Shown: positions 17,425 to 29,291, numbered from the stretch's first letter. The stretch: 64,000 nt of DNA from Nocardiopsis coralli (GCF_014892575.1 NZ_JADBGI010000024.1:38471-102470), one strand, 5' to 3'. Numbers and translations: made by a program. Notes: generated by a model from the letters alone, not told the origin.

Positions 17425-17619
17425 ATGCGACTCACGCTCTTCTGGAACAACATGCACACACAGTTCGGCGAGGCCTACGCCGAGAGCCTCGCCAAGGACT
17501 ACGTCATCGAACAGCTCGGCTCGCGCACGGTGGAGCAGGCCCTGGCCGACGGCGTCTCGGCCAAGGAGGTCTGGAGGGCGGTGTGTGACGCGTTCGACCT
17601 TCCGGCCTCGGCCCGCTGA
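17425..17619 (+). CDS. DUF3046 family small protein
   Basis: A 64-residue protein of the actinobacterial DUF3046 family (MRLTLFWNNMHTQFGEAYAE, then YVIEQLGSRTVEQAL and VWRAVCDAFDLP). Function is unknown. It is regularly found just upstream of recA in actinobacteria, as here, with 180 bp between its stop and the recA start. The helical, mildly acidic sequence has no membrane segment. It is divergent from lhr with a 77-bp spacer. Identification rests on the full-length family pattern and the location. Confidence 0.88.
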   Translation: MRLTLFWNNMHTQFGEAYAESLAKDYVIEQLGSRTVEQALADGVSAKEVWRAVCDAFDLPASAR

Positions 17620-17673
17620 GCGGGACGGCCCGTGGTGCCGCCTTCCCCGAACCACATGGAGTTCGCACGGTAA

Positions 17674-17689
17674 TCGAACAGGGGTTCGG
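17674..17689 (+). promoter_or_regulatory. SOS box (LexA operator) of recA
   Basis: CGAAC-AGGG-GTTCG (17675-17688) is a perfect match to the actinobacterial/Gram-positive LexA core CGAAC-N4-GTTCG, about 111 bases before the recA start. A TAGTGT hexamer just downstream (17691-17696) could be a -10 element. It implies LexA repression and DNA-damage induction of recA-recX. Confidence 0.9.
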
Positions 17690-17699
17690 GTAGTGTGGG

Positions 17700-17708
17700 T
17701 TGTCCACA
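17700..17708 (+). promoter_or_regulatory. DnaA-box-like sequence upstream of recA
   Basis: TTGTCCACA equals the preferred Streptomyces DnaA box. It lies 11 bases after the SOS box, in the recA leader region. Single isolated boxes can be chance or can titrate or recruit DnaA. Confidence 0.4.
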
Positions 17709-17799
17709 GGCGGACGCCGAGCGTCGAGTTTTGTCGTACCGAGCGCGTAGCGTCAGGCCCATCATGAAGAAAAAGGCATCGACCCAACAGGGGAATCCC

Positions 17800-20215
<2,416 letters not shown>

Positions 20216-20223
<8 letters not shown>

Positions 20224-20788
20224 CCCGGGCGGCGTCCCTCAGGAGGCCCCCGAACCGGATCCGCCGGGCGGGCAGCACGGTCCGCCCGGCGAGGACCCCG
20301 AGGCCAAGGCCCGGGGCCTGTGTCTGCGCATGCTCACCCACAGCCCGCGCACCCGCGCCCAGCTCGAACGCGCCCTCCTGCGCCGCGGGTTCGAGGAGGA
20401 GGTCGTGGCCTCGGTCCTGGGCACCTTCAGCGAGGCCGGTCTCATCGACGACCGGCTCTTCGCCGAGGCCTGGGTGTCCTCGCGCCACCACGGGCGGCGG
20501 TTGTCCCGCAAAGCCCTGGCGCGTGAACTGCGTACCCGCGGGATCGAGGAGGAGACCGTCCGCGAGGCCGTGGACGAGCTCTCCGACGAGGACGAGGAGG
20601 AGGCCGCCCGCGACCTGGCGCGCCGCAGCCTCCGGGGCTCCCGCGGCAAGGAGGAGCAGACCCGCGTGCGGCGGGCGCTCAGCGTCCTGGCCCGCCGCGG
20701 TTACTCGGCCGGGCTGTCCTACCGCGTGGTGCGGGAGGAGCTCGAGGCCGAGGGCGTGGACGTCGAACTCCACGACCCCGACCTGTGA
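20216..20788 (+). CDS. recX: RecA regulatory protein RecX
   Basis: A 190-residue RecX, which binds RecA filaments and limits their activity. After a ~30-residue Pro/Gly-rich N-terminus come three-helix repeats: LRMLTHSPRTRAQLERALLR, then RGFEEEVVASVL, SEAGLIDDRLFAEAWVSSRH, KALARELRTRGIEEETV, and a third repeat near YSAGLSYRVVREEL. Its ATG overlaps the end of recA by eight bases in another frame, so translation is coupled and expression follows the SOS-controlled recA promoter. This arrangement is standard in actinobacteria. Confidence 0.93.
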
Positions 20789-20806
20789 CCCAGGGGCTCC
20801 GCCGGA

Positions 20807-22966
20807 TCAGGTGCGGGTCGGGTCGCTCCCCGGCTGCGGGGAACCCGCGGAGTCCGGTTCCGCGGGCTCGGCGGTAGCCTCCCGGTCGGCCGGTGCCTGT
20901 GTGGTCCCGGGGCTCCCGTCCGCAGCGGGCGCGTCGGCGCCGGTCCCGTCGGAAGCCGGCTCCGTTGCGCCCGTCCCCGCACCAGCCGGGGTCTCCGGCG
21001 GCGAGGTGGTCAGCTCCAGCGCCGGAACGTCCGCCTCGAAACCGAACACCGCGGCGTAGAAGCCCAGCTCCGCCTCCAGAGCACGTGTGCGGGCCTCGGC
21101 ACCGGCGAACCCGTGCCCCTCGCCCTCGAACTCCAGCAGCGCGTGCTCCACGCCCCGCTCGCCCAGGCCGCGCGCCATCGCGGTGGCCTGGTCCGGGGTG
21201 ACGACCTTGTCCTCCAGGCCCTGCAACAGCAGCACCGGGACGTCGATGTCTCCGACCCGGTTCACGGGCGAACGCTCCCGGTGGCTCTCCTCGAACCCGG
21301 GCAGCGGACCCACCAGCGTGTCCAGGAACCGCGACTCGAAGTCGTGCGTGCCCTCGGCGAAGCCCAGCAGATCCGTCACCCCGAACAGGGACACCCCGCA
21401 CGCGAACGTGTCGCCGGCCAGCGCCAGCAGGGCCGTGAACCCGCCCGCGCTCGGACCCCGCACCGCGAGGCGCTCCGGGTCGGCCTCGCCGCCGTCCACC
21501 AGCGCCCGGGCCACGGCCGCGCAGTCCTCCACGTCGACGACGCCCCACTGCTTGTGCAGGCGCTTGCGGTAGGACCGCCCGTAGCCCGTCGAACCGCCGT
21601 AGTTCACGTCGGCCACACCGATGCCGCGGCTCGTGAAGTAGGCCTTGACCAGGTCGAACTCGGACGTGGAGTGCGAGACCGGGCCGCCGTGCGCCCACAC
21701 CACGAACGGCGCCGGGCCGTCGGAGTCCACGTCCGGGTTGGTCGGCGGGTGGATCCGCACGTGCACCGGGGCGCCGTAGCGGCCGGTCATGGTCTGCTCC
21801 CGGGGCAACGACAGCAGGCCCTGCTCCGGCGGGTCCTGCATGGAACGGTGCAGCACCTCCACGGTCGAGGCCTCCGGGTCGATGCGCACCAGGCACGGGG
21901 GCGTGGTGGGGGAGGAGGCCACCGCCACCGCCGTGCGCCCGTCCGAGTGCAGCTGCGACCAGGTGGTCAGCTCGGTGCGCACCGGTTCCAGGTCCAGGGT
22001 GTCGGGGTCGTACACGCTCGGGGTCAGGTCGCCCTCGCCGTGCAGCGCCACCACACGCCCGGAGTCCAGCACCTGGAAGGAGCGGTGCCCCAGCCGGGCC
22101 GGCGGCGCGTGGAACTCCTCCTCGGCCGGGTACAGCGCGATCGGCTGCCCGGTCAGCCCCGCCTGGTACAGGTTCCAGAACCCGGGCCAGTCGGAGGCCA
22201 CGTACAGGGTTCCGGCGTCCACCCACGCGGGCGAGACGACCGACTCGTCCACCCCGCCCTTGATCGTGTACTCGTCGCTCAGGGTGCCGCCGGTGAGGGT
22301 TCCCACCCGCAGTTCGGTGCCGTCCCAGGGCATACGCGGGTGGTTCCAGCGCACGTACGCCAGGTGCGTGCCGTCCGGCGACGGGGTCGGGGAGGCGTAG
22401 AAGTCCGAACCCGACGTGAGCTCGACGATCGAGGTGGGCTCACTGCTGCCGCGCCCGGACAGCGGCACGGTCACGATCGACCGGCGGGGCGCACCGCCGC
22501 CGACAGGGTGTTCCTCACACACGCACACGAGGCTCTTGCCGTCGGCGCTCAGCGCGGGATCGGCGTAACGCAGGCCCCGCTCCACCTCGGGCTCGGGTGT
22601 GAGCGGGACGGGCGTCCGGGACCCGCGGTCGAGCAGGTACAGGCGCTGGTCGTGGCCGCTCGCGAAGGCCACGCCCATCCGGACGAGGGCCTTGTCGTCG
22701 CGGCGGGGGACAGGCAGGTGGGAGCGCCCTCCGTACTCGTGCACGCGTGTGCCCACGCTCCAGGGCGCGGGCAAGAGGTCGGTGACGGTGCCGGTGCCGT
22801 CCCTGTGCATCAGGGTGGTGCGGCCGCCCTCCTCGGGGCGGTCCTCCTCCCACCAGACCTCGTCGCCCGCGACGCTGGGGAACGCCATCCGGCGGATCCC
22901 CCGTGCGACGTCACCGGCGCTGATGGGTGACGGCCAGGAGCCGTGGGGGTGGGGTAGTTCAGACAT
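20807..22966 (-). CDS. S9-family serine peptidase (prolyl oligopeptidase type)
   Basis: A 719-residue peptidase. The N-terminal ~390 residues are a beta-propeller (repeats such as DPALSADGKSLVCVCEEHP and SPTPSPDGTHLAYVRW). The C-terminal alpha/beta-hydrolase domain has the nucleophile elbow GPSAGGF, the acid in LLQGLEDKVV and the histidine in FEGEGHGF. PFVVWAHGGPVSHS is the oxyanion-loop strand. There is no signal peptide, so it is likely cytoplasmic and trims peptides or acyl-amino acids. After the hydrolase domain runs a ~75-residue tail rich in Pro, Ala, Gly, Thr and Glu, unusual for the family and probably disordered. It is convergent with recX (18-bp gap). Confidence 0.9.
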   Translation of the reverse strand: MSELPHPHGSWPSPISAGDVARGIRRMAFPSVAGDEVWWEEDRPEEGGRTTLMHRDGTGTVTDLLPAPWSVGTRVHEYGGRSHLPVPRRDDKALVRMGVAFASGHDQRLYLLDRGSRTPVPLTPEPEVERGLRYADPALSADGKSLVCVCEEHPVGGGAPRRSIVTVPLSGRGSSEPTSIVELTSGSDFYASPTPSPDGTHLAYVRWNHPRMPWDGTELRVGTLTGGTLSDEYTIKGGVDESVVSPAWVDAGTLYVASDWPGFWNLYQAGLTGQPIALYPAEEEFHAPPARLGHRSFQVLDSGRVVALHGEGDLTPSVYDPDTLDLEPVRTELTTWSQLHSDGRTAVAVASSPTTPPCLVRIDPEASTVEVLHRSMQDPPEQGLLSLPREQTMTGRYGAPVHVRIHPPTNPDVDSDGPAPFVVWAHGGPVSHSTSEFDLVKAYFTSRGIGVADVNYGGSTGYGRSYRKRLHKQWGVVDVEDCAAVARALVDGGEADPERLAVRGPSAGGFTALLALAGDTFACGVSLFGVTDLLGFAEGTHDFESRFLDTLVGPLPGFEESHRERSPVNRVGDIDVPVLLLQGLEDKVVTPDQATAMARGLGERGVEHALLEFEGEGHGFAGAEARTRALEAELGFYAAVFGFEADVPALELTTSPPETPAGAGTGATEPASDGTGADAPAADGSPGTTQAPADREATAEPAEPDSAGSPQPGSDPTRT

Positions 22967-23272
22967 GTCCCGCTCAGGATCGGTCGTGGGTTCGTTTCAG
23001 GTGACATGTCGACCATAGCCAGCCGCGGACACCTGTGTGCATTGTTGGCCTCCTGTGAGTGGAAACGGCCTCCATGCAGGTGACACGATGGTTCTCGTAC
23101 GCACACGTCGGGTATCGTTCCCGATTCGTGACGCCTGTGACACAGCCAGGGCACGGGCTGCGGTCTATGCTTTCGCGGATGTCACGTTGGTGACCGCCGG
23201 TCATGCAGGGCCTGCGACCCGGGTCGCTCGCCGCCGGCCGTTGTCACCTCACTGCTAGAGAGGATGCCAGCG
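22967..23272. promoter_or_regulatory. Divergent spacer between the S9 peptidase and the TAXI gene
   Basis: This 306-bp non-coding spacer must carry both promoters. It contains a perfect inverted repeat GTCAC-GTTG-GTGAC (23181-23194), about 80 bases before the TAXI gene, and two copies of CAGGTGACA (near 22998 and 23076). These may be regulator sites; no known consensus was matched. Confidence 0.35.
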
Positions 23273-24307
23273 ATGAGCAAGGGACGCAGGATCCGCGCCT
23301 CCGTGGCCGTCGCCGCGGCGGGTGCGCTCGCCCTGTCCGCCTGCACGCCCCCCGAAGAGGCGGACGGTCCGGGGAACGAAGCCGACGACACCCAGTTCCT
23401 CCGGCTCGCGACGGGCTCCACGGGCGGCACCTACTACCCGCTCGGCGGCGAGATCGCCCAGCTGTGGGGTGAGCACATCGAGGGTGTCCAGGTCGACACG
23501 TTCCCGACCGGTGCTTCGGTGCAGAACCTCCGCGCTCTGGAGGGCGAGACCGAGGACGAGGAAGAGGGCCAGATCGACCAGGTCGAGCTCATCATGTCGG
23601 TCAACGGCGTGGCGATGCAGGCCAAGGAGAGCGTGGGTCCCTTCGAGGACCAGCCGCTCGAGGACCCCGACGACGTCTTCTTCCTCGGCAACATCTACCC
23701 CGAGGTCATGCAGGTCGTCGTGCTCGCCGACTCCGACATCGAGTCGATCGGGGACCTGGACGGCGCCAACGTCGAGATCGGCCCGGCCGGCAGCGGCACC
23801 GAGGTCGCCGCGCGGGACATCCTCGATGTCTACGGCATCGACGCCGACGAGGACATCAACACCTTCGACAGCGACTTCGGCGACGCGGCCACCGCGCTCG
23901 GCGACGAGCAGGTCGACGCGGCGTTCGGCATCCTCTCGGTCCCGGCCGCCGGCATCGAGGAGATCTCCGCCAACAACGACGTCCGTCTCCTGCCGATCGA
24001 GGGCGAGGAGGCCGAGGAGCTCCAGGAGGTCGACGAGAGCTACGACCTCATGGACGTCGAGGGCGGCACCTACAGCGGTCAGGACGAGGACGTCACCACC
24101 CTGACCCAGTGGGCCTCGCTGTACAGCACCGGTTCGCTCGACGACGAGACCGCCTACGAGCTGACCCGCGTGATGTACGAGCACGCCGACGAGCTCGGCC
24201 ACGCCGTCGGTGACCAGGTGCAGCTGGACACGGCCCTGGACGCCCAGGGACCGATGGAGCTGCACCCCGGTGCCCAGCAGTTCTACGAGGACGAGGGCGT
24301 TCTGTAG
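23273..24307 (+). CDS. TAXI-family TRAP transporter solute-binding lipoprotein
   Basis: A 344-residue binding protein. Signal peptide MSKGRRIRASVAVAAAGALA ends in lipobox LSAC, so it is a lipoprotein. The mature part starts with the TAXI hallmark LRLATGSTGGTYYPLGGEIA, then NLRALEGETE and IGPAGSGTEVAARDIL. TAXI proteins feed TRAP transporters that use a sodium or proton gradient to import C4-dicarboxylates, glutamate or related acids; the substrate here is unknown. It is acidic (many Asp/Glu). The ATG at 23273 has AGAGAGG nine bases upstream; an ATG at 23264 directly abuts that site and is less likely. The fused permease gene follows after a hairpin. Confidence 0.9.
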   Translation: MSKGRRIRASVAVAAAGALALSACTPPEEADGPGNEADDTQFLRLATGSTGGTYYPLGGEIAQLWGEHIEGVQVDTFPTGASVQNLRALEGETEDEEEGQIDQVELIMSVNGVAMQAKESVGPFEDQPLEDPDDVFFLGNIYPEVMQVVVLADSDIESIGDLDGANVEIGPAGSGTEVAARDILDVYGIDADEDINTFDSDFGDAATALGDEQVDAAFGILSVPAAGIEEISANNDVRLLPIEGEEAEELQEVDESYDLMDVEGGTYSGQDEDVTTLTQWASLYSTGSLDDETAYELTRVMYEHADELGHAVGDQVQLDTALDAQGPMELHPGAQQFYEDEGVL

Positions 24308-24369
24308 CCACCCGCCCTCGGACGTGCCGTGCGCACGTCTGCCCTGGAACGAGGGACCCCCATCCCATC

Positions 24370-24398
24370 AGGGCCGCCCGTCGCCAACGGGCGGCCCT
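24370..24398 (+). terminator. Hairpin between TAXI gene and TRAP permease
   Basis: Perfect 12-bp arms (24370-24381 and 24387-24398) with a 5-nt loop lie 63 bases after the binding-protein stop. It is probably a partial terminator that lowers permease relative to binding protein, or protects the mRNA end. Confidence 0.65.
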
Positions 24399-24551
24399 GA
24401 GCTGTGAGGAGTTCCGGGGCGCACCGCACCCTTCGGCCCGGTGTGACCGCGGGCCTGGGGTGGGAATGTTTGTCTGGATCCGAGAGGGGCCCGCGCGGCC
24501 TCTCTCCCGTGGTGAGTGGCGGGCGATCCCCGCCGAGTGAAGGATGGGGCG

Positions 24552-27500
24552 ATGACAACGGATTCCCGACCGCCGGACGGGCCCGACCGTTCCGGTGCGG
24601 GAGCGAACACCACTGAGGGTGCGCTCGACGACTCGACGCTGAAGAGTATCGAGGAGGACATCTCCGGTCTCGAGAAGCAGGACCTCGCGGTCGACGACGC
24701 CGGTATGGGCAGCCGCCAGGACCTGCGGGCCGTGTGGCGCTGGGCGGTGTTCTTCGGTGCGGTGCTCCTGGCCGTGTTCCACTTGTGGACGGCCATGACG
24801 CAGACGCTGCCCCCGCTGCAGCAGCGCTCCCTGCACCTGGGTCTGGGCCTCGGCCTGGTGTTCCTGCTCTACCCGACCAAACCGCGCGCCTCCGGCCCCA
24901 AGAGCGGCCTCTACGGCGCGATGATGACGGTCAGCTTCATGCTGCTGGCCTATCTCGTGGTCGGTGTGGTCAGCGGCGACAACATGGGCCTGTACCTGTA
25001 CCTGCCGCAGGCGGTGTTCGGCGTGCTCGCGGTCGCGGCGGTCGCCGGGACCTGGTGGTGGATCTTCAAGTGGCAGCAGGGTGCCCGAGGGGCCCCCTCC
25101 AAGGCGCAGAAGAGCGCCGGTGTGACCCTGTTGGTTCTGGCCGCGCTGATGTCCCTGGACCTGGTGACCAGTGACGCCAACGGCGGGTTCTTCTTCCTGC
25201 CGATCCTCGGCCTGGTGCTGGTCGTCCTGAGCCTGCTGCTGGCCGTGGTGCTGCTGCGCTACCCCGGCGCTGTGCCCGCCTGGCTCTGGCCGGTCGTGAC
25301 CCGCTGGGGCATGACCACCGTCGGTTTCGCGATCCTGCTGTACATGGCCTTCTCCGGCGTGGCCGGTTGGCACGTCATCGGCCCGGCTCTGCTCGTTCTG
25401 GCCCTGGTGCAGGCGGCCCGCTACGTGCCCGTGGCGGTCATGGGCCTGCCGTTCGCCGACATTCTGCTCGCCGGACTGGGCGTCCTCGCCGGCATGTACA
25501 TGTTCTTCAACTACCAGGAGATCCAGAGCACGGTCGGCGTCGTGAACCCGACCTACGTCACGATCGGCACGGTCGGGATCCTGCTCGTCCTGGTGGCGGC
25601 CTCGCGCGTGCTCGGGCAGGCGCTGGTCGTGCTGGCCTCGGCGATGCTGGTCTTCTCCTACTTCGGGCAGTACATGCCCGGGTTCCTGCGCCACCGCGGT
25701 TCGAGCGTGGACCAGATCGTCACCAACCTCTGGGTCGGTACCGAGGGCGTGTTCGGGACCCCGCTGGGGATCTCGGCGACCTTCATCTTCCTGTTCATGA
25801 TCTTCGCCGCGATGCTGCAGCGCACGGGCATGGAGAAGTTCTTCACCGACCTGGCGCTGGGCGCGACCGGTTCGGCGATCGGCGGCACCTCGAAGGTCGG
25901 CATCGTCACCAGCGCCTTCACCGGCACCATCACCGGCAGCTCGGTGGCGGGCACCGTCTCCAACGGCGCGTTCACGATCCCGATGATGAAGAAGTCCGGC
26001 TACAACCGCGAGTACGCGGGTGCGGTCGAGGCCTCCTCCTCCACCGGTGGTCAGATCCTGCCGCCCATCATGGGTGCGGGCGCCTTCATCATGATCGAGT
26101 TCACCGGGGCCAGTTACGGTGAGATCCTCGTGGCCGCGGCGATCCCGGCGATGATGTTCTTCGTCGCCCAGTACGTGGTCGTGCACTACGACTCCAAGCG
26201 CTTCGGTATCGGCGGCCTGCCCAAGGAGATGCTGCCGAGCGTGCGCCAGGTGATGCTGACGCGCGGCTACCTGCTCATCCCGATCATCGCGATCTTCGCG
26301 CTGCTGTCGATGGGCTACTCGCCGATGTTCTCCGCCATGGGCGCGGTCGCCGCGGTCGTGGCCATCAACCTGTTCGTTCAGGTCATCACCATCCCGTGGA
26401 CCAGGATCGACGGGAACACGCGCCTGCGAGCGGGCGGTGAGATCGCCGGACGTCTCACGCGCCTGGCGCTGCCGCTCGTGGTCGCCGGTGTGGCCGCCTC
26501 CGCTCTGGTATGGGCGGCCCAGACGTTCATCACCGGGGTCGACCGCGGTGTGACGGCGCTCATCGCGTCGGCGCTCATCGCGCTGGTGGCCGTGATCGTC
26601 GTGCGCCTGTTCCGCAGGTGGGCTGCCCACGACCCGGACCGTCTGGACCTCAACTCGATCCTGGACGGTCTGGTCGGTGCGGCCCGCCTTGCGGTGCCGA
26701 TCATCATCGCCTGTGCCTCGGCGGGCATCATCGCCGGTGTCATCACCACCACCGACCTGGGGCTCAAGCTCTCCTCGGGTCTGCTGGGCGTGGCCGGCAC
26801 GATCTCGACCGGGATCGCGGTCGCGCTCGACTGGTTGGCGGCCACCCCGCTGCTGGCCTGGGCGAACCTGGACGCCGGCTTCGGTGCCCAGCTGGTGTCG
26901 GACATGCGGCTGGACCTGGCGCTGATCCTGGTCATGTCGATGCTGGCCTGCCTGGTCCTGGGCATCGGCCTGCCGACCACCGCGAACTACGTCATCACCG
27001 CGACGCTGGCGGCCCCGGCGATCGTGGCGGTGCTCGCGGGCGAGTTCGACGTGCCGCAGGTGTCCATGCTCCTGATGGCGCACATGTTCGTCTACTACTT
27101 CGGTGTGTTGGCGGACATCACACCACCGGTCTGTCTGGCGGCCTACGCGGCCTCGGGCATCTCCGGCGGCGACGCCGTCAAGACTGGTGTGTACTCGGTC
27201 CGTATCGCCTGTGCGGCGTTCATCATGCCGTTCATGTTCGTGTTCAACCCTGCCCTGTTGCTGCAGGACGTCACGCTCGCCGAGGGGGTCTTCTCGGTCG
27301 TCTCCGGCTTCGTCGGTGCGGTTTTCGTGGCCCTGGGCATGACCGGGTTCATCAGACGGAACCTCCCCTGGCCCTACCGCACCGGCATTCTGGTCGCGGG
27401 TCTGCTGGTGGTCTCGCCGGGCATTCCGGTCACTCTCGTCGGTCTGGCGCTGGGCGGGGCCCTGTACGGCCTGGAGCTGTACCGGACCCGGCACCTGCCG

Positions 27501-27566
27501 GACTTCGTGGTCAACACGGAGGGCATGAAGCCCATGGGGCAGAACAAGAACCGCATCACGGCGTAG
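24552..27566 (+). CDS. TRAP transporter permease, fused DctQ-DctM subunits
   Basis: A 1004-residue membrane protein, longer than most fused TRAP permeases (usually about 650-900, from memory). A ~60-residue hydrophilic acidic N-terminus is followed by hydrophobic helices of the DctQ-like part (residues ~60-330) and the DctM-like channel. DctM hallmarks include GTSKVGIVTSAFTGTITGSS, EASSSTGGQILPPIMGAGAF, then IMIEFTGASYGEIL, and LGIGLPTTANYVITATLAAP near the end. A partner for the TAXI lipoprotein encoded just upstream. It should form the ion-gradient-driven importer. Start ATG at 24552 follows GAAGGATGGGG. The extra length includes additional helices between the two DctM halves. Confidence 0.9.
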   Translation: MTTDSRPPDGPDRSGAGANTTEGALDDSTLKSIEEDISGLEKQDLAVDDAGMGSRQDLRAVWRWAVFFGAVLLAVFHLWTAMTQTLPPLQQRSLHLGLGLGLVFLLYPTKPRASGPKSGLYGAMMTVSFMLLAYLVVGVVSGDNMGLYLYLPQAVFGVLAVAAVAGTWWWIFKWQQGARGAPSKAQKSAGVTLLVLAALMSLDLVTSDANGGFFFLPILGLVLVVLSLLLAVVLLRYPGAVPAWLWPVVTRWGMTTVGFAILLYMAFSGVAGWHVIGPALLVLALVQAARYVPVAVMGLPFADILLAGLGVLAGMYMFFNYQEIQSTVGVVNPTYVTIGTVGILLVLVAASRVLGQALVVLASAMLVFSYFGQYMPGFLRHRGSSVDQIVTNLWVGTEGVFGTPLGISATFIFLFMIFAAMLQRTGMEKFFTDLALGATGSAIGGTSKVGIVTSAFTGTITGSSVAGTVSNGAFTIPMMKKSGYNREYAGAVEASSSTGGQILPPIMGAGAFIMIEFTGASYGEILVAAAIPAMMFFVAQYVVVHYDSKRFGIGGLPKEMLPSVRQVMLTRGYLLIPIIAIFALLSMGYSPMFSAMGAVAAVVAINLFVQVITIPWTRIDGNTRLRAGGEIAGRLTRLALPLVVAGVAASALVWAAQTFITGVDRGVTALIASALIALVAVIVVRLFRRWAAHDPDRLDLNSILDGLVGAARLAVPIIIACASAGIIAGVITTTDLGLKLSSGLLGVAGTISTGIAVALDWLAATPLLAWANLDAGFGAQLVSDMRLDLALILVMSMLACLVLGIGLPTTANYVITATLAAPAIVAVLAGEFDVPQVSMLLMAHMFVYYFGVLADITPPVCLAAYAASGISGGDAVKTGVYSVRIACAAFIMPFMFVFNPALLLQDVTLAEGVFSVVSGFVGAVFVALGMTGFIRRNLPWPYRTGILVAGLLVVSPGIPVTLVGLALGGALYGLELYRTRHLPDFVVNTEGMKPMGQNKNRITA

Positions 27567-27682
27567 GGGCCACCGCCCCACCCGTCACGACGGCCCCGCG
27601 TTCGGACACCGCTCCGGTGCGCGGGGCCGTCGGCGTTCCGCGGCTGGACCGAGGGGCCGACACAGCCGATAGCCTGGGGGGC

Positions 27683-29182
27683 GTGAGCCAGAGTCGTACC
27701 TACCAAGTGCGGACCTACGGCTGCCAGATGAACGTCCACGACTCCGAGCGCCTCTCCGGTCTGCTGGAGGACGCGGGGTTCGCGCGCGCAGCCGAGGACA
27801 CCACCGCCGACATCGTCGTCTTCAACACCTGCGCGGTCCGGGAGAACGCCGACAACCGCCTCTACGGCAACCTCGGGCACCTGCGGCCGGTCAAGGACCG
27901 CAACCCCGGGATGCAGATCGCCGTGGGCGGCTGCTTGGCGCAGAAGGACCGCGGCGAGATCGTGCGCCGCGCCCCCTGGGTGGACGTGGTCTTCGGCACG
28001 CACAACATCGGGTCCCTGCCTGCCCTCCTCGAGCGCTCGCGCATCGAGAAGGAGGCGCAGGTCGAGATCGCCGAGTCCCTCGAACACTTCCCGTCGACGC
28101 TGCCCAGCCGGCGCGAGTCGGCCTACGCGGCGTGGGTGTCGATCTCGGTCGGGTGCAACAACACCTGCACCTTCTGCATCGTGCCGTCGCTGCGCGGCAA
28201 GGAGAAGGACCGCCGCCCCGGCGACGTGCTCGCCGAGGTGCGCGCCCTGGTCGAGGAGGGTGTCACCGAGGTGACCCTGCTGGGCCAGAACGTCAACGCC
28301 TACGGCAGTGAGTTCGGCGACCGCCAGGCCTTCTCCAAGCTCCTGCGCGCCTGCGGTGAGGTCGAGGGGCTGGAGCGGGTGCGTTTCACCTCGCCCCACC
28401 CGCGCGACTTCACCGATGACGTCATCGAGGCCATGGCCGAGACCCCCAACGTCATGCCGCAGCTGCACATGCCGCTGCAGTCGGGCTCGAGCAAGGTGCT
28501 CAAGGACATGCGCCGCTCCTACCGGCAGGAGCGCTTCCTCAACATCGTGGAGAAGGTGCGCGCCTCGCTGCCGCACGCCGCGATCAGTACCGACATCATC
28601 GTGGGCTTCCCCGGCGAGACCGAGGAGGACTTCCAGGAGACGCTGCACGTGGTGCGTGAGGCCCGGTTCTCCCAGGCCTTCACGTTCCAGTACTCCAAGC
28701 GCCCCGGGACCCCCGCCGCCACCATGGACGGCGAGGTCCCCGCCGACGTGGTCAAGGACCGCTACCAGCGCCTGGTCGACCTGCAGGACCAGATCTCCCT
28801 GGAGGAGAACCGGAAGATCGTCGGGCGCGAGGTCGAGCTGCTGGTCGCCGAGTCCCAGGGCCGCAAGAGCGACGAGCGCCGCCGCCTGTCGGGGCGCGCG
28901 CCCGACAACCGCCTCGTGCACTTCTCCCTGGCCGAGGGCGACGAGGAGCCGCGACCGGGTGACACCGTCACCGTCGAGGTCACCTACGCCGCACCGCACC
29001 ACCTGGTCGCCGACTCCGGCGTGCGGGCCCTGCGCCGCACCCGCGCCGGTGACGCCTGGGACGCCCGCAACGGGCGCCCGGTGCAGCAGAGCGCGCCGGA
29101 CGTGCTGCTGGGCATGCCCGCCATCGGCAAGCCGGCCGAGGAGCCGGCCGCGCCCGCGGGGGGCTGCTGCAGCATCGACTGA
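27683..29182 (+). CDS. miaB: tRNA-2-methylthio-N6-isopentenyladenosine synthase MiaB
   Basis: A 499-residue radical-SAM methylthiotransferase acting on i6A37 of tRNAs. The three UPF0004 cysteines are in RTYGCQMNVHDSE, FNTCAVRENAD and AVGGCLAQKD; the radical-SAM motif is CNNTCTFCIVP. VTLLGQNVNAYG and PQLHMPLQSGSSKVLKDMRR are MiaB-specific, and a TRAM domain follows. The substrate modification i6A is made by MiaA, whose gene lies 2.6 kb downstream. GTG at 27683 puts the first Cys at the family position. The C-terminus ends in GGCCSID, an unusual double-Cys tail of unknown meaning. A terminator follows. Confidence 0.95.
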   Translation: MSQSRTYQVRTYGCQMNVHDSERLSGLLEDAGFARAAEDTTADIVVFNTCAVRENADNRLYGNLGHLRPVKDRNPGMQIAVGGCLAQKDRGEIVRRAPWVDVVFGTHNIGSLPALLERSRIEKEAQVEIAESLEHFPSTLPSRRESAYAAWVSISVGCNNTCTFCIVPSLRGKEKDRRPGDVLAEVRALVEEGVTEVTLLGQNVNAYGSEFGDRQAFSKLLRACGEVEGLERVRFTSPHPRDFTDDVIEAMAETPNVMPQLHMPLQSGSSKVLKDMRRSYRQERFLNIVEKVRASLPHAAISTDIIVGFPGETEEDFQETLHVVREARFSQAFTFQYSKRPGTPAATMDGEVPADVVKDRYQRLVDLQDQISLEENRKIVGREVELLVAESQGRKSDERRRLSGRAPDNRLVHFSLAEGDEEPRPGDTVTVEVTYAAPHHLVADSGVRALRRTRAGDAWDARNGRPVQQSAPDVLLGMPAIGKPAEEPAAPAGGCCSID

Positions 29183-29249
29183 CACCGCTGCCGGGGGTGT
29201 TCGGTCCCCGCGCGGCAAGGGTCACGGGCTCGCCGCCCGTGGCCGTACG

Positions 29250-29291
29250 ACGACCGGGGCCGGTCCCACATGAGGGGCCGGCCCCGGTCGT
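29250..29291 (+). terminator. Terminator after miaB
   Basis: Perfect 14-bp arms (29250-29263 and 29278-29291) with a 14-nt loop, 68 bases past the miaB stop. It may also serve the convergent P450 transcript. Confidence 0.75.

Noticed and set aside
14276..17767. An 1163-residue plus-strand frame antisense to lhr
   Set aside because: His/Arg/Gln-rich shadow of the helicase gene, with no domain.
24093..27581. A 1162-residue minus-strand frame antisense to the TRAP permease
   Set aside because: It is rich in His, Arg, Asp and Gln, typical of antisense frames over membrane-protein genes in GC-rich DNA; the permease on the other strand is unambiguous.
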